The notes under the pieces are model-generated. The model was not told the origin of the DNA. It did not search any database and saw only the letters and a list, made by a program, of their open reading frames with translations. A program made the translations under genes and the position numbers. From Candidatus Chloroploca sp. Khr17 (lineage in GTDB: Bacteria; Chloroflexota; Chloroflexia; Chloroflexales; Chloroflexaceae): a stretch of 58,085 nucleotides of DNA. Where the stretch lies: positions 1 to 58,085 of the forward strand of contig NZ_RYFF01000036.1 in assembly GCF_004138165.1 (NCBI RefSeq), read 5' to 3'. Positions 27,087-37,400 of this stretch are shown here, one piece after another; positions within the stretch are counted from its first letter, which is position 1, and every line of letters begins with the position of its first letter.

Positions 27087-30000
27087 ATGGCCGTACTGCG
27101 CCTCCTCGCTCGGATCTGGCTCGTTTTACTTGGTACCACCACACTCGTGCTGGTACTTGTTGTTCTAGCCCGCTGGTTCATCCCATTGACTCCATGGGCC
27201 ACAGTACCCACGTTGCTTGCGATCAACCCGCCTGATGGTGCCGTTGATGTGCGCCCGCGGGATGCCCTTGCGCTACAGTTTGCCGTGCCGATGAATCGGG
27301 CAAGTGTTGAGCAAGCTCTTGCGATTGAGCCACCAGTCCGGGGGGATCTGCTCTGGTCACCTGATGCCCAAGGGCTGACCTTGCGCCCTACCGAGCGCCT
27401 GACATCGGCCATGACCTATACGGTGCGCCTTGACCAGGTGGCACTGAGCCGCTGGTGGCGACCGCTCGAAGAGCCCGTCGAGGTGGTGTTCCGTACCGCC
27501 GTTGAGCCTGCCGTGCTCGCGGCGCTACCCCAGGGGAACGGTATTGCGCCTGATACGGCGCTGGCCCTGGTCTTTAGTCAGCCAATGGTTGACGCTGATC
27601 AGGTGCAGCAACCAATCACGCCAACCTTTCTGCAGCTTGAGCCGTCCGCCGAGGTTGAGGGTCAGTGGCTCGATCAGTTTACTCTGTTGATCCGGCCCCT
27701 GCGTCCGCTGCTTCCCGCAACCGATTATACCGTGACCGTCGCAGCAACGCTGACTGACCTGCGTGGCATTGAACTGGGAACGCCAGTGATCTGGGCATTT
27801 ACCACACGCTGGCCCGAATGGCACTCACGCACGCCCGAACCCGGGGCGACTGCGGTCACGCCTCGTACCCCGCTGAGCTTCGTGCTCGATGCTCCGGTTC
27901 CCCTGGAGCGGTTACGGCAGGCGCTTGTGATGAGTCCGACCATCGAAGGTGAGTTAGCCACGGCGCAAGTTGGGGCGACCCAGGTGGTTACGTTTACCCC
28001 CACATCAGGCTGGGCCTACGGGACAAGCTATGCGGTGCAACTGGGCGAGTCGCCGTCAGATCAGCGGGGAGCCGCCGCGATCTGGCGTTTTCAGGTTGAA
28101 CCACAACCCCGCTTGATTGCCTTCTTTCCCGGCCAGGGCCAGATCTTGCCCCCGGAAGAGGCCATTCGCTTGATCTTTAGTACGCCGATGGACGCCGCGT
28201 CGCTTGAGGCGAGTGTGCGCTTTGAGCCACCAGTCACTGATCTCGCGCTGACAACCAGTTCGAGCGAGGTGCTGCTACGACCCGAGCTTGAACCGTCAAC
28301 CCTTTATACGTTGACCGTTGCCGCTGACGCACGCGATCGCAGTGGTGAGCCCCTCGGAACTGACGCAGTTGTGTCGCTCCGTACGGCCCCGGCCCCACCG
28401 TCACTCGCGATTCCTGGCGCCTTTGCTGGTCTGGTCAGCCTCGAACCTTCCACACCAGCAACGCTCGATCTCGCGCTGCGCAACGTCTCTGGCGTGAGTG
28501 TCAGTCTCTATCCGCTCGATCAACCTGCACTCTTGCGCTTTATGGCGTTGCGTCAGGAAGAACGGGCAGGGTTTGTCCCGGAGCGCTACGGACAGGCACC
28601 ATCACGCATCTGGCGTGCGCCAGGCACCACGGGACCCGATCAACTGGTGCGCCAGAGTCTGCCCATCGGGTTGGTTGATGGCGACCCGCTTGATCCCGGA
28701 GCCTACTATGTGCGACTGACAACACCTGAAGGGCCACGAGCCGACCTGGTGGTGCTCGTAAATACGACCCGCCTCCTAGTGCAGCACTACCCCGATCAGG
28801 TCTTGATCTGGGCGAGTGATCGTGACGGGACGCCTCGAGCCGATCTGCCAGTGGCCCTCTTCCGCGACGAACGCCTGGTCGCCCGCGGGCGCACAGATGC
28901 CAATGGAACCTGGATCGCCTCGGGACTCACAGCAAGCACGGGGAGCCTGCTCGCCCTGACAGAGGATGGCGAACCAGCGGTTGTGCAGACTGATTGGCGC
29001 CTGGTGACACCAGATGCGACCCGTCCCTCGTTCAGTGCGCTGCTCTTTCCCGATCAGCCGATCTATCGCCCTGGTGAAACAATCACGGTGACTGGGTTTG
29101 CCCGCCAACAATCAGGCACCCTGCTTGCCAACCCACCGAACTGCCGCCTCCAACTGCGCCAACCGATCGGCAACCCGGTCGGCCTCGCAACAACCTGCCA
29201 ATTCGAGCCAGCCACTGGTCTCGTGAGTGGGACGCTGGTTTTGGCGAGCCGTACAGCACCCGGGCCATACCGGCTCACCGCAACGCTCGGTGATGCGCAG
29301 ATCCTGATGCCCGTGCGCGTTGTGTCGCCTGTAGCACCTTCGTTTGAGCTCAACGCTACGCCACTGAATGAGCGCGAACTCGAAGTGACGGTGCAACGCA
29401 ACGGCCTGCCCCCGCTTGAGACCAGGCTTACCTGGAGTCTTACGCTCGAAGCTGTGGCCCCACCCGCGCCGCCTGATGGCTTCGTGGCCGACACACCGGC
29501 GTGGCCGACACCTGTAACCCTCACCGGCGCGGGCCAAACCGATGCCGAGGGGCGTCTGACGTTGAGTCTGCCAGCATTAGGTGACGTGTTGCACGCAATG
29601 ACCTATGTGCTGCTCGTGACCATCGATGGGCAACCCGAGCCGGTCATGGTCGAAGGTGTGCTTACGCCAGGCCGCAACAATCTTGCGCTGCGCCTACCGA
29701 GCCGCCTCGTGGCAACCGACCAGCGCAGCCAGGTCGAAGTGCTGGTGCGCGATGGGCGTGGTCAGGCTGCCGCAAATGTCCCGGTGCAACTCGAAGTCTT
29801 GCGCGCAAGCAACGCAACCGCCCCGATCTTGACCCGCCAGATGGTGAGCGACGCCGATGGCCTCGCCAGCACCGAACTGGTGCAACTGAATCCTGGTGAG
29901 TACAATGTGCTCGTACGAAGCGGCACTGTCATCCACCAGCAACCACTCTGGGTCTATGGGCAGCGCTTCATCGGATGGAGCACAAATGAGCGCAGGTTCG

Positions 30001-32480
30001 CGCTGGTGACGGATCGTGAGCGGTATCAGCCCGGCGATCTTGCCCGGCTGTTGATCGCTGCTCCGGTCAGTCAGGGCAACATCCTTTTGACGATCGCGGG
30101 CGATGGGTTGCAGCAGGTCGAAGTACTGACAGTGCAACCCGGACAGGTCTTTAATCTCCCGATCACGGCAGCGATGGCCCCGGGCCTCGTCATCGGGGCG
30201 GTCATTGATACAGGCAGCACCTATCTTGCCGGAACGACACGTCTATTGGTGGATGGAGAAGAAGCCGCCCAGACGCTACGCATTGCCTCCAGTCCCGCCG
30301 AGGTGCGCCCCGGGGCGTCAGTGGCGCTCACGCTCACGACAAGCGCCGACCCAGGCCAGGCTGCCTCGGATCTCTTGATAACGCTCGGGGCAGCCGAGCA
30401 CCTGCCCAACGCGGTTGATCTGCGTCTCTTTGCGCCCGAACCGTCGCTGGCGCCAGTGATCGCTGCGGTTCCGCCACAGGGCACAACCGTTGCCCCGGCA
30501 CGCCTCAATACGCCCCAACCCCAACTAATGCCGTTGGCCTACCGACTTCTTCCCGCCTTGCGTCCAGATGGCGAGGCGGTGTTAGCGGGGGAAGTTGATG
30601 CGCCAACGACAACCGGGACGTGGCGGCTCACTGCGTATGCCTTTGGGGCAGACGCACGTCCTGTTGCCGACGCGACAACGCTTACCACGACTCTGCCGCT
30701 TGCGACCCGGTTGATCGCACCGGTCATCCTGGGGCCAACCGATGAAGCTCAGATCGATCTTGCGCTTACCAATACGAGCCCCTTCAGCCGCACGCTCACC
30801 GTGCGCGCCACCACCACCGCCCTCGAACTGAGCCCGGCCAGTGTAGGTGGACAGACGCTCGGCCTGGCCCCCGGCGAAACGACCGCGCTGGCGTGGCAGG
30901 CAAGCCTGGAAGATCAGGCGAACGAGGGGAGCGTAAGCCTTGCGATCACCGGTGATGGGCTAGGCGAACGACTTGAACATACGCTCACCAGGGCCACGCT
31001 GCTCCCCGATCTCCCGCAGCAGAGCATTACCGTGGCAAGGAGTGGAACCCTGACGACCCGGGTTGACCTTGCGAGCGAGGAGAGCGAGCGACTGAGCGTG
31101 GCCTTTGCGCCTGGTCTACGGGCCGCGCTTGCCACCCAGGCCGAAGCGCTCGCCCAGATTAGCGACCGTTCCAACGAAGAAGTGGCCGCCCTTGCCCTGA
31201 TTGCCGCAGGGCTGGCCAGTAGCAATGATGAGGCTGAAGCGACCCTATGGGCCGACGTGGCGCGTGATGCGCTGGCCGAACTCGAGGGGGCGCAAGCGAG
31301 TGATGGGGGCTGGGGATGGTGGCCCGGCACAACGTCCGAGCCCTTTGTGACCGCCTTTGCCCTCGAAGCGCAACTCGCCGTGCGCACGCTGCTCAACGAT
31401 CCGCGCCCACCCGACCTGCGGGCAATCAGTTACCTGGGACGGGTCGGCTCAACCGTGGACGCCGACACCCGAGCCTATCTCACCTATGTGCTGCATCGGG
31501 CTGGACGAAGCGATCCAGGGATCGGAGGCTTGCGCAGCGAAGCGCTCGAAGCCGATGGGTTAGCGTTTCTGGCGCTGACCCTGCCAGTCAATCAGGCCGC
31601 GCCGCTGATCGACCAACTCAGTAGCCTGGCGATCCGTGAACCAATGCGCCCCGGGGCAAGCACAGCAATTCACTGGAACAGCGAACTACCCGGCGCGCTT
31701 CCACGGAGTCCCACCGCCATCACTGGTGCCGTCACCCAGGCCTTGCGCTATCGACGGCCTGGCTCTGCCGATCTGCCAGGGGCAAGTCAGGCTCTTCTGG
31801 AAGCCTGGACGGCCAGGGGATGGCCGAGTGCCTATGATGCGGCACGGGTGGCCGTTGCACTGCTGCCAGGTTCACCAACGACCGAGGCAACCTCGGTGCG
31901 CCTCACCCTTGACGGCGTACCAGTGCTTGACACCGAGGCAACCGTAACGCGAACGGTACGCACTGAGCTCGCCACAACTGGGCTAGCCGCGCAGCCTGAA
32001 CTACGCATCACAACCTCGCGTGACGAGCCGTACCTCTTGGCGTATCAACTGCTTCCAGTCGTGCCTACCGACAAGGCGCGCCTCTTTGTCCTCGAGCAAG
32101 CATTGCTTGACCCGACGAATGGCGCACCACTTGATCCCGCCAACCTTCAGGTAGGCCAATTGATCAGCATCAGACTGACGACCGTCATGATCCAACCGAT
32201 CTTGCGGGCCGACCTGCGCGTCAAATTTCCTGCCGGCATCGAGCCGCTCGGCCTATCAGCGCAAGCACCGTGGATCCACGCAGCGGCAACGAGCCGCGAC
32301 GGGCAGATCATTCGGCTCGGCGGCACCAACCTCGTACCGGGGGTCTACACCCACACGCTCACCGGGCGGGCCCGTCTTGCCGGGCGTTACAGCGGCCCCC
32401 AAGCACAACTTGAAGCCCTCTACGAACCTGAAGCAGGCGTGAGCGTAACGACTGACGAAGTTCTTACAATTGCCCCGTAA
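27087..32480 (+). CDS. Alpha-2-macroglobulin-like surface protein without thioester motif
   Basis: A 1797-residue protein anchored by an N-terminal hydrophobic helix (LLARIWLVLLGTTTLVLVLV). Residues of about 40-450 hold four SbsA/Big_5-type Ig repeats (each starting like AINPPDGAVDVRPRDALALQF). Macroglobulin-type beta domains follow, then the A2M segment (about 1170-1240: GTWRLTAYAFG). The helical thioester-like domain has DGGWGWWPG and YDAARVAVALL. The usual CxEQ thioester is missing: QISDRSNEEVAALAL occupies the place, so covalent trapping is not expected. Bacterial relatives are thought to inhibit attacking proteases. Start at 27087 is chosen for GGAGGG upstream. A secreted glycoside hydrolase gene follows after 64 bp. 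Confidence 0.85.
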   Translation: MAVLRLLARIWLVLLGTTTLVLVLVVLARWFIPLTPWATVPTLLAINPPDGAVDVRPRDALALQFAVPMNRASVEQALAIEPPVRGDLLWSPDAQGLTLRPTERLTSAMTYTVRLDQVALSRWWRPLEEPVEVVFRTAVEPAVLAALPQGNGIAPDTALALVFSQPMVDADQVQQPITPTFLQLEPSAEVEGQWLDQFTLLIRPLRPLLPATDYTVTVAATLTDLRGIELGTPVIWAFTTRWPEWHSRTPEPGATAVTPRTPLSFVLDAPVPLERLRQALVMSPTIEGELATAQVGATQVVTFTPTSGWAYGTSYAVQLGESPSDQRGAAAIWRFQVEPQPRLIAFFPGQGQILPPEEAIRLIFSTPMDAASLEASVRFEPPVTDLALTTSSSEVLLRPELEPSTLYTLTVAADARDRSGEPLGTDAVVSLRTAPAPPSLAIPGAFAGLVSLEPSTPATLDLALRNVSGVSVSLYPLDQPALLRFMALRQEERAGFVPERYGQAPSRIWRAPGTTGPDQLVRQSLPIGLVDGDPLDPGAYYVRLTTPEGPRADLVVLVNTTRLLVQHYPDQVLIWASDRDGTPRADLPVALFRDERLVARGRTDANGTWIASGLTASTGSLLALTEDGEPAVVQTDWRLVTPDATRPSFSALLFPDQPIYRPGETITVTGFARQQSGTLLANPPNCRLQLRQPIGNPVGLATTCQFEPATGLVSGTLVLASRTAPGPYRLTATLGDAQILMPVRVVSPVAPSFELNATPLNERELEVTVQRNGLPPLETRLTWSLTLEAVAPPAPPDGFVADTPAWPTPVTLTGAGQTDAEGRLTLSLPALGDVLHAMTYVLLVTIDGQPEPVMVEGVLTPGRNNLALRLPSRLVATDQRSQVEVLVRDGRGQAAANVPVQLEVLRASNATAPILTRQMVSDADGLASTELVQLNPGEYNVLVRSGTVIHQQPLWVYGQRFIGWSTNERRFALVTDRERYQPGDLARLLIAAPVSQGNILLTIAGDGLQQVEVLTVQPGQVFNLPITAAMAPGLVIGAVIDTGSTYLAGTTRLLVDGEEAAQTLRIASSPAEVRPGASVALTLTTSADPGQAASDLLITLGAAEHLPNAVDLRLFAPEPSLAPVIAAVPPQGTTVAPARLNTPQPQLMPLAYRLLPALRPDGEAVLAGEVDAPTTTGTWRLTAYAFGADARPVADATTLTTTLPLATRLIAPVILGPTDEAQIDLALTNTSPFSRTLTVRATTTALELSPASVGGQTLGLAPGETTALAWQASLEDQANEGSVSLAITGDGLGERLEHTLTRATLLPDLPQQSITVARSGTLTTRVDLASEESERLSVAFAPGLRAALATQAEALAQISDRSNEEVAALALIAAGLASSNDEAEATLWADVARDALAELEGAQASDGGWGWWPGTTSEPFVTAFALEAQLAVRTLLNDPRPPDLRAISYLGRVGSTVDADTRAYLTYVLHRAGRSDPGIGGLRSEALEADGLAFLALTLPVNQAAPLIDQLSSLAIREPMRPGASTAIHWNSELPGALPRSPTAITGAVTQALRYRRPGSADLPGASQALLEAWTARGWPSAYDAARVAVALLPGSPTTEATSVRLTLDGVPVLDTEATVTRTVRTELATTGLAAQPELRITTSRDEPYLLAYQLLPVVPTDKARLFVLEQALLDPTNGAPLDPANLQVGQLISIRLTTVMIQPILRADLRVKFPAGIEPLGLSAQAPWIHAAATSRDGQIIRLGGTNLVPGVYTHTLTGRARLAGRYSGPQAQLEALYEPEAGVSVTTDEVLTIAP

Positions 32481-32544
32481 AGCGATGGACTCGCTTCGCG
32501 ATCCGAGGGATCGTGGGTAATGAGCATCCTAGAGAGAAGAAACC

Positions 32545-34335
32545 ATGCGACAACACCTGTGGCGGTGGTGCCTGATAAGCTTCATTGCAGCGCTGATGAT
32601 CGGGAGCATGATCCCGGTGACAGGCTATGCCCAGCAAGGCTCAGTTCCAGTAACTGGCCCCACCGGGCCGGCGGTCTTCGGACTCAACACCCATCTAGCT
32701 ACCCGTTATCCCGACGCAACCACGATGGACACTCCAGCAGCGCTGGTGAGCGAACTAGGCGTCACGTGGGCGCGCGAAGATTTTCACTGGCACCGTGTCC
32801 AGCCTCAGCCCGATGTCTGGGACTGGACCTTTACCGACGCAGCGATGCGCGCCCTGTTGAGCCGCAACATCAACGTCCTTGGCGTGCTGGGACCGTCGGT
32901 CGGCTGGGCAACCCCGTACCCAGGCGACCCGAGCAACGATGTCTCATACTACGCCCCTGATCCCGACGCCTTTGCCGCGTACGCCCAGCGTGTCGTCACG
33001 CGCTACCGTCGTTATGTCAATCACTGGGAGATCTGGAACGAGCCGGATCACCCGATCTTCTGGCGGCCTGCCCCTGATGCGGCGGCCTACACGCGGCTTT
33101 TGCTCAAAACAGCCACGGCCATTCGCGCCGCTGATCCGAGTGCAACGATTTTGATCGGCGGGATCAACCCCTACGACACGACGTTCTTGCGCGAAGTAGC
33201 GGCGCAGGGTGGCTGGGACAGCTTTGATGTGCTGGCAATCCACCCGTACGTCGACCCCTACGGACCCGAGGATGGCAACCTGGCGGCGGCGCTCACGGAT
33301 GTCCGTGCCGTTGCGAGCCAGCATGGGCAAAAGCCGATCTGGGTCACCGAGGTGGGTTGGGCGAGTGGGCCAGGCGATCGCGACACGGTGGGGCGCACCA
33401 ACGAGCAGATGCAGGCCGATTACCTTGTCCGCGCCAACCTGATGCTCTGGGAAGCAGGGGTCGCGAAGATCTTCTGGTACAGCTTCAAGGATGATACGAA
33501 CAACCCCTATGGCCTGATCAGATATGGCAGTGGGCGCGCCGACTACCGATCACGGAAACCGGCCTTTGAGGCCTTGCGCACCCTCAACCAGCAGATAGCC
33601 GGGGCAACGTATGTGAGCAGGCGTGATCTTTTTCAGCTGAACGTGGTGGACAACTTTGAAACCTTCGCCACCTGGCAGCGGGTCAGCGAACCCAACGGCA
33701 CGCTGCGCCCAAGCAGCCGTGCGCGGAGTGGGCGCAGCGGGGCAGAATTGAGCTATAATTTTGCGACGACGGGCAATAATTACGTCGCATTCGAACGTCA
33801 ACCAGCGTTGCCGCTGCTCGGCGAACCCTATGCCGTCGGGGTATGGGTCTATGGCGATGGCAGCCCACACAATCTGAAGGTCTTGATCCGCGACGCGGAA
33901 GGCGAAGTCTTGCAATTCGTGCTTGGCCCGGCGGGAGCACCAGGCTGGCACTTTCTGCGTGTCCCGATCCTGGGCACAGTCGAACCAGGCAACGTCATCG
34001 TCCCAGGAGCAAACCGGCGGGTCGATTTTCCGGCCTCACTCGTCACGATCGTCTTTGACGACATTGTAGACAGCTTTGTTGGCAGCGGAACCATCTGGCT
34101 CGATGATCTCACGGTCATCACCGGGTACGAGGTGTATGATCTACGCCTCCAACGGGGCAACGAAGCCCTCGACATTCTCTGGTCGCCGCCGGGGGCGTGG
34201 GTCAACCTGGCGACGCGGTCGAGCAGTGGGCGCGTCATTGATCGCTCGGGCAATATGCGCACCGTCGAAGCCCAGGGCGGGCAGATGCGCATCGACGTGG
34301 GGAGTGCACCAGTGTACCTATGGCATCAGCGCTAA
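32545..34335 (+). CDS. Secreted glycoside hydrolase (GH39/GH5-like, clan A) with C-terminal beta domain
   Basis: A 596-residue exported enzyme. Signal peptide: MRQHLWRW, a hydrophobic stretch, then VTGYAQQG. The TIM barrel (about 45-355) has VTWAREDFHWHRVQP, the acid/base Glu in NHWEIWNEPDHP (about residue 163), and the likely nucleophile Glu in IWVTEVGWASG (about residue 269). This is the clan GH-A pattern closest to GH39. A jelly-roll type carbohydrate-binding-like region follows (about 370-540), with WVYGDGSPHNLKVLIRDAEG and IWLDDLTV. The substrate cannot be read from the sequence. It is probably co-transcribed with the macroglobulin-like gene. Confidence 0.8.
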   Translation: MRQHLWRWCLISFIAALMIGSMIPVTGYAQQGSVPVTGPTGPAVFGLNTHLATRYPDATTMDTPAALVSELGVTWAREDFHWHRVQPQPDVWDWTFTDAAMRALLSRNINVLGVLGPSVGWATPYPGDPSNDVSYYAPDPDAFAAYAQRVVTRYRRYVNHWEIWNEPDHPIFWRPAPDAAAYTRLLLKTATAIRAADPSATILIGGINPYDTTFLREVAAQGGWDSFDVLAIHPYVDPYGPEDGNLAAALTDVRAVASQHGQKPIWVTEVGWASGPGDRDTVGRTNEQMQADYLVRANLMLWEAGVAKIFWYSFKDDTNNPYGLIRYGSGRADYRSRKPAFEALRTLNQQIAGATYVSRRDLFQLNVVDNFETFATWQRVSEPNGTLRPSSRARSGRSGAELSYNFATTGNNYVAFERQPALPLLGEPYAVGVWVYGDGSPHNLKVLIRDAEGEVLQFVLGPAGAPGWHFLRVPILGTVEPGNVIVPGANRRVDFPASLVTIVFDDIVDSFVGSGTIWLDDLTVITGYEVYDLRLQRGNEALDILWSPPGAWVNLATRSSSGRVIDRSGNMRTVEAQGGQMRIDVGSAPVYLWHQR

Positions 34336-34370
34336 CTGCTTCCAAGGAGAAGTTGCGGCAGGGAGGGTCT

Positions 34371-34392
34371 CAGGGAGGGCAAGCCCTCCCTG
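34371..34392 (+). terminator. Terminator after the glycoside hydrolase gene
   Basis: CAGGGAGGGC-AA-GCCCTCCCTG, a 10-bp perfect stem. On the minus strand the hairpin is followed by a purine-rich stretch rather than T's; on the plus strand AAAATTC follows. A second imperfect hairpin containing GCAAGC/GCTTGC lies at 34412-34443. Confidence 0.55.
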
Positions 34393-34490
34393 AAAATTCA
34401 CTACGTACCCACTTCAATGCCGCAAGCGCAGCTTGCAAGCATTGAGTGACTGACCATCCAGGCCCAAGCAGGGGCATCAGGAACAACAGC

Positions 34491-37400
34491 ATGCAAAATA
34501 ATCTCGACGATAGCGAGGAATTGCTTGAACCTTCACCCGGTACGAACATGGATAGCACCGAGGACAAGCGGTTAACGGCAGAACAGTGGGAGAGCTATGA
34601 ACGCTTCCGCTCGTTCATCGAGCATGCCAACGACATTATCTACGCGGTCTCCCCTGTGGGACTATTCACATACGTTTCCCCAAACTGGCGCGAATTCATG
34701 GGCGAGTCGGCGGAAGAAGCGCTTGGCCGATCCTTCGAACCGTACGTCCATCCTGAAGATGTTCACCTCTGCCGCGAGTTTCTGGAAAAAACGCTTACAA
34801 CCGGCGAGAAGCAAAGCGGCTTGCAATACCGGGTTCAGCATCAGGACGGTTCCTGGCGCTGGCATGTTTCCAATGGCGCTGCGTTGCGGGATGCCAACGG
34901 CACGATCACAGGGTATGTCGGCATCGCCCGCGATGTGACTGATGTGAAGCGATCCGAGGACGCCCTGCAAGAGGCCTTTACCCGTCTGGAGTTGTTGGCC
35001 AGGCATGTCCCCGGTGTCCTTTACCAGTATTGCCGCCGACCCGACGGAAGCGCCTATTTCCCCTATGCCACGGCGGGCATTCAGGACATCTACGGGGTCA
35101 CCCCCGAGCAAGTCGTCCAAGACGGCACGGGGGTGCTCAACGTGCTCCATCCTGAAGATCTCGAGCGGGTTATCGAGAGTATCGAAGAATCGGCTCGGAC
35201 ACTCAACGATTGGCATGCCGAATATCGTGTCAATCACCCGGACGGGCGAACCATCTGGGTCGAGGGCACGGCCACCCCCATGCCCCTACCCAACGGAAAC
35301 ATCCTCTGGCACGGCTATGTTCGGGACATTACCGAGCGGGTGCTGGTGGAAAAAAATATCCGCGAGCGCGAAGCGTTGCTGAGCGGCATTCTTGACAATC
35401 TGCAGGATGCCTACTTCCGCGCCGACCTGTCCGGCCGCTTCACGTTCGTCAACCGTGCCGCGCCCTTGACCTATGGCTTCAGTTCCGCAGCCCAGATGAT
35501 TGGGATGCCAGCCGAGGAACTGTACGCAGACAAAGCACAGCGCGAAGCGCTGCTCAACGAATTGCGGAGCAAGGAATCCGTCACCGACTGGGTCGCTCAG
35601 GCACGTCGCTCAGACGGGTCAACCTTCTGGGCTTCGATGAACGCAAGACTCATACGGGACGATGACGGTCACCTCATTGGGACGGAAGGCGTGGTGCGTG
35701 ACATCACCGCAAGGAAGGTGGCCGAGGACGATCTGCACGAGCGGCTGCGCATCGAAACCCTGGTAGCCGACCTCGCCGCCCGCTTCGTCAGCGTCGATGC
35801 CGAACATTGCGGCAGCGAAATCGAACATGCGCTGCATCGCATCTGTGATTGCATCGACCTGGATATGGGGGCTATCTGGCAACTCGCCGACCGAAGGGAT
35901 CCCAACACCCTGGTGCTGAAATACCTGTACCACCGCGACGACGATCCACCGTTGCCGAATGTGGTCAAGGCCCAGGAATCTTTTCCGTGGATGCTCGAGC
36001 AACTGCGCAAGACGGGGACGACCGTGGTGATGAACGACGTTGCTGCGTTACCGGCGGAAGCATCCCGCGATAAGGAGGTGTATACACGCTTCAGCGTTAC
36101 GAATAGCGTCAATGTGCCGCTGCAAGACGGAGATGGCACCCTGATCGGCGTACTCGCCTTTAGTACCAAGAAGAAACGCACGATTTCCGAAATCGTGGTC
36201 AGTCGCATCGAGATGTTCGCCAACATCCTGTTCGCGCTGCTCGAACGCACCTATGCGGAAGTGGCGCTGAAGGAGAGTGAAGAGCGTTATGAAGTTGTTG
36301 CGGCGCGGAGCGGCACCTACACCTGGGAAGTCAACGTGCGCGGCCTCTACACGTTTGTCAGCCCTCTAGTTCAACGTGTCCTCGGCTACCATCCTGACCA
36401 ACTCGTTGGCAAAAAGCACTTCTACGATCTCGCACCTCCTGAAGAGAGGGAGGCGCTCAAGGAGGACTTTCTTCGCATCATGCGGGTCGGTGACGACATG
36501 TTGGCGTATGAGCATCGCATCCTGACCAGCGATGGCTGCGTCATCTGGGTCATCACTTCCGGTGTGCCCAGACGCAACGAGCAAGGCAACGTCATCGGCT
36601 ATCGGGGCTGGGACAGCGATGTGACCGAACGGAAGCAGTCCGAGCTTGCGCTCCGCACCTTGACGGATCGTTACCGTGAAGCGCAGCATATGGGCAGTAT
36701 TGGCCACTGGAACTTCGACCCCGCCGCGATGGAATTTCGAGGCTCCGAGCAGACCAATCGCATCTACGGGTTCCCACCAGGAGTCGTGATGGCGTACGAC
36801 GATATCTACGCGCTGCTCGCGCAAGCAGATGCCGAGCGTGTCGTAACTCGTCTGTTTGCGCTTGCCGCCGAGGGGGAACCCTTCGAAGAGGAGTTCGCGA
36901 TCCAACTCAGAGGCACAAACGAGACCAGGGTGATCTGGGCGATCGGTGAGCGCGTCTTCGATGATTATGGCAAACCACAGATTCACGGCATTCTGCAAGA
37001 CATTACCGAGCGCAAAGCGGCAGAAGAACAGATCCGTCTGCAATTGCGACGCCTGAATGGTCTGCGCAAGATCGATACCGCGATTAGCTCGAGCGCCGAC
37101 CTGTGCGTCAGTCTTGAGGTAGTGCTCGAACAGGTTCTTTTGCAGTTGAAGGTGGATGCCGGCATTATCCTTTTGTACGACCCCACCACCCAAACGCTCA
37201 AACATGCGGTTAACCACGGGTTTCGCTCTGCTAACATCGGCATGAGGCACGTGACACTGGATGAAGGATATGCAGGTCGCGTTGTACTCGAACATGCAAT
37301 GATCCATATCCCGGGCTTGATGAAGGAAGATAAGCAACCTTCCGAAGCTCTGTGGTTGGCTGACGAGAAGTTTGTTGACTACTACGGCGTTCCCCTCATT

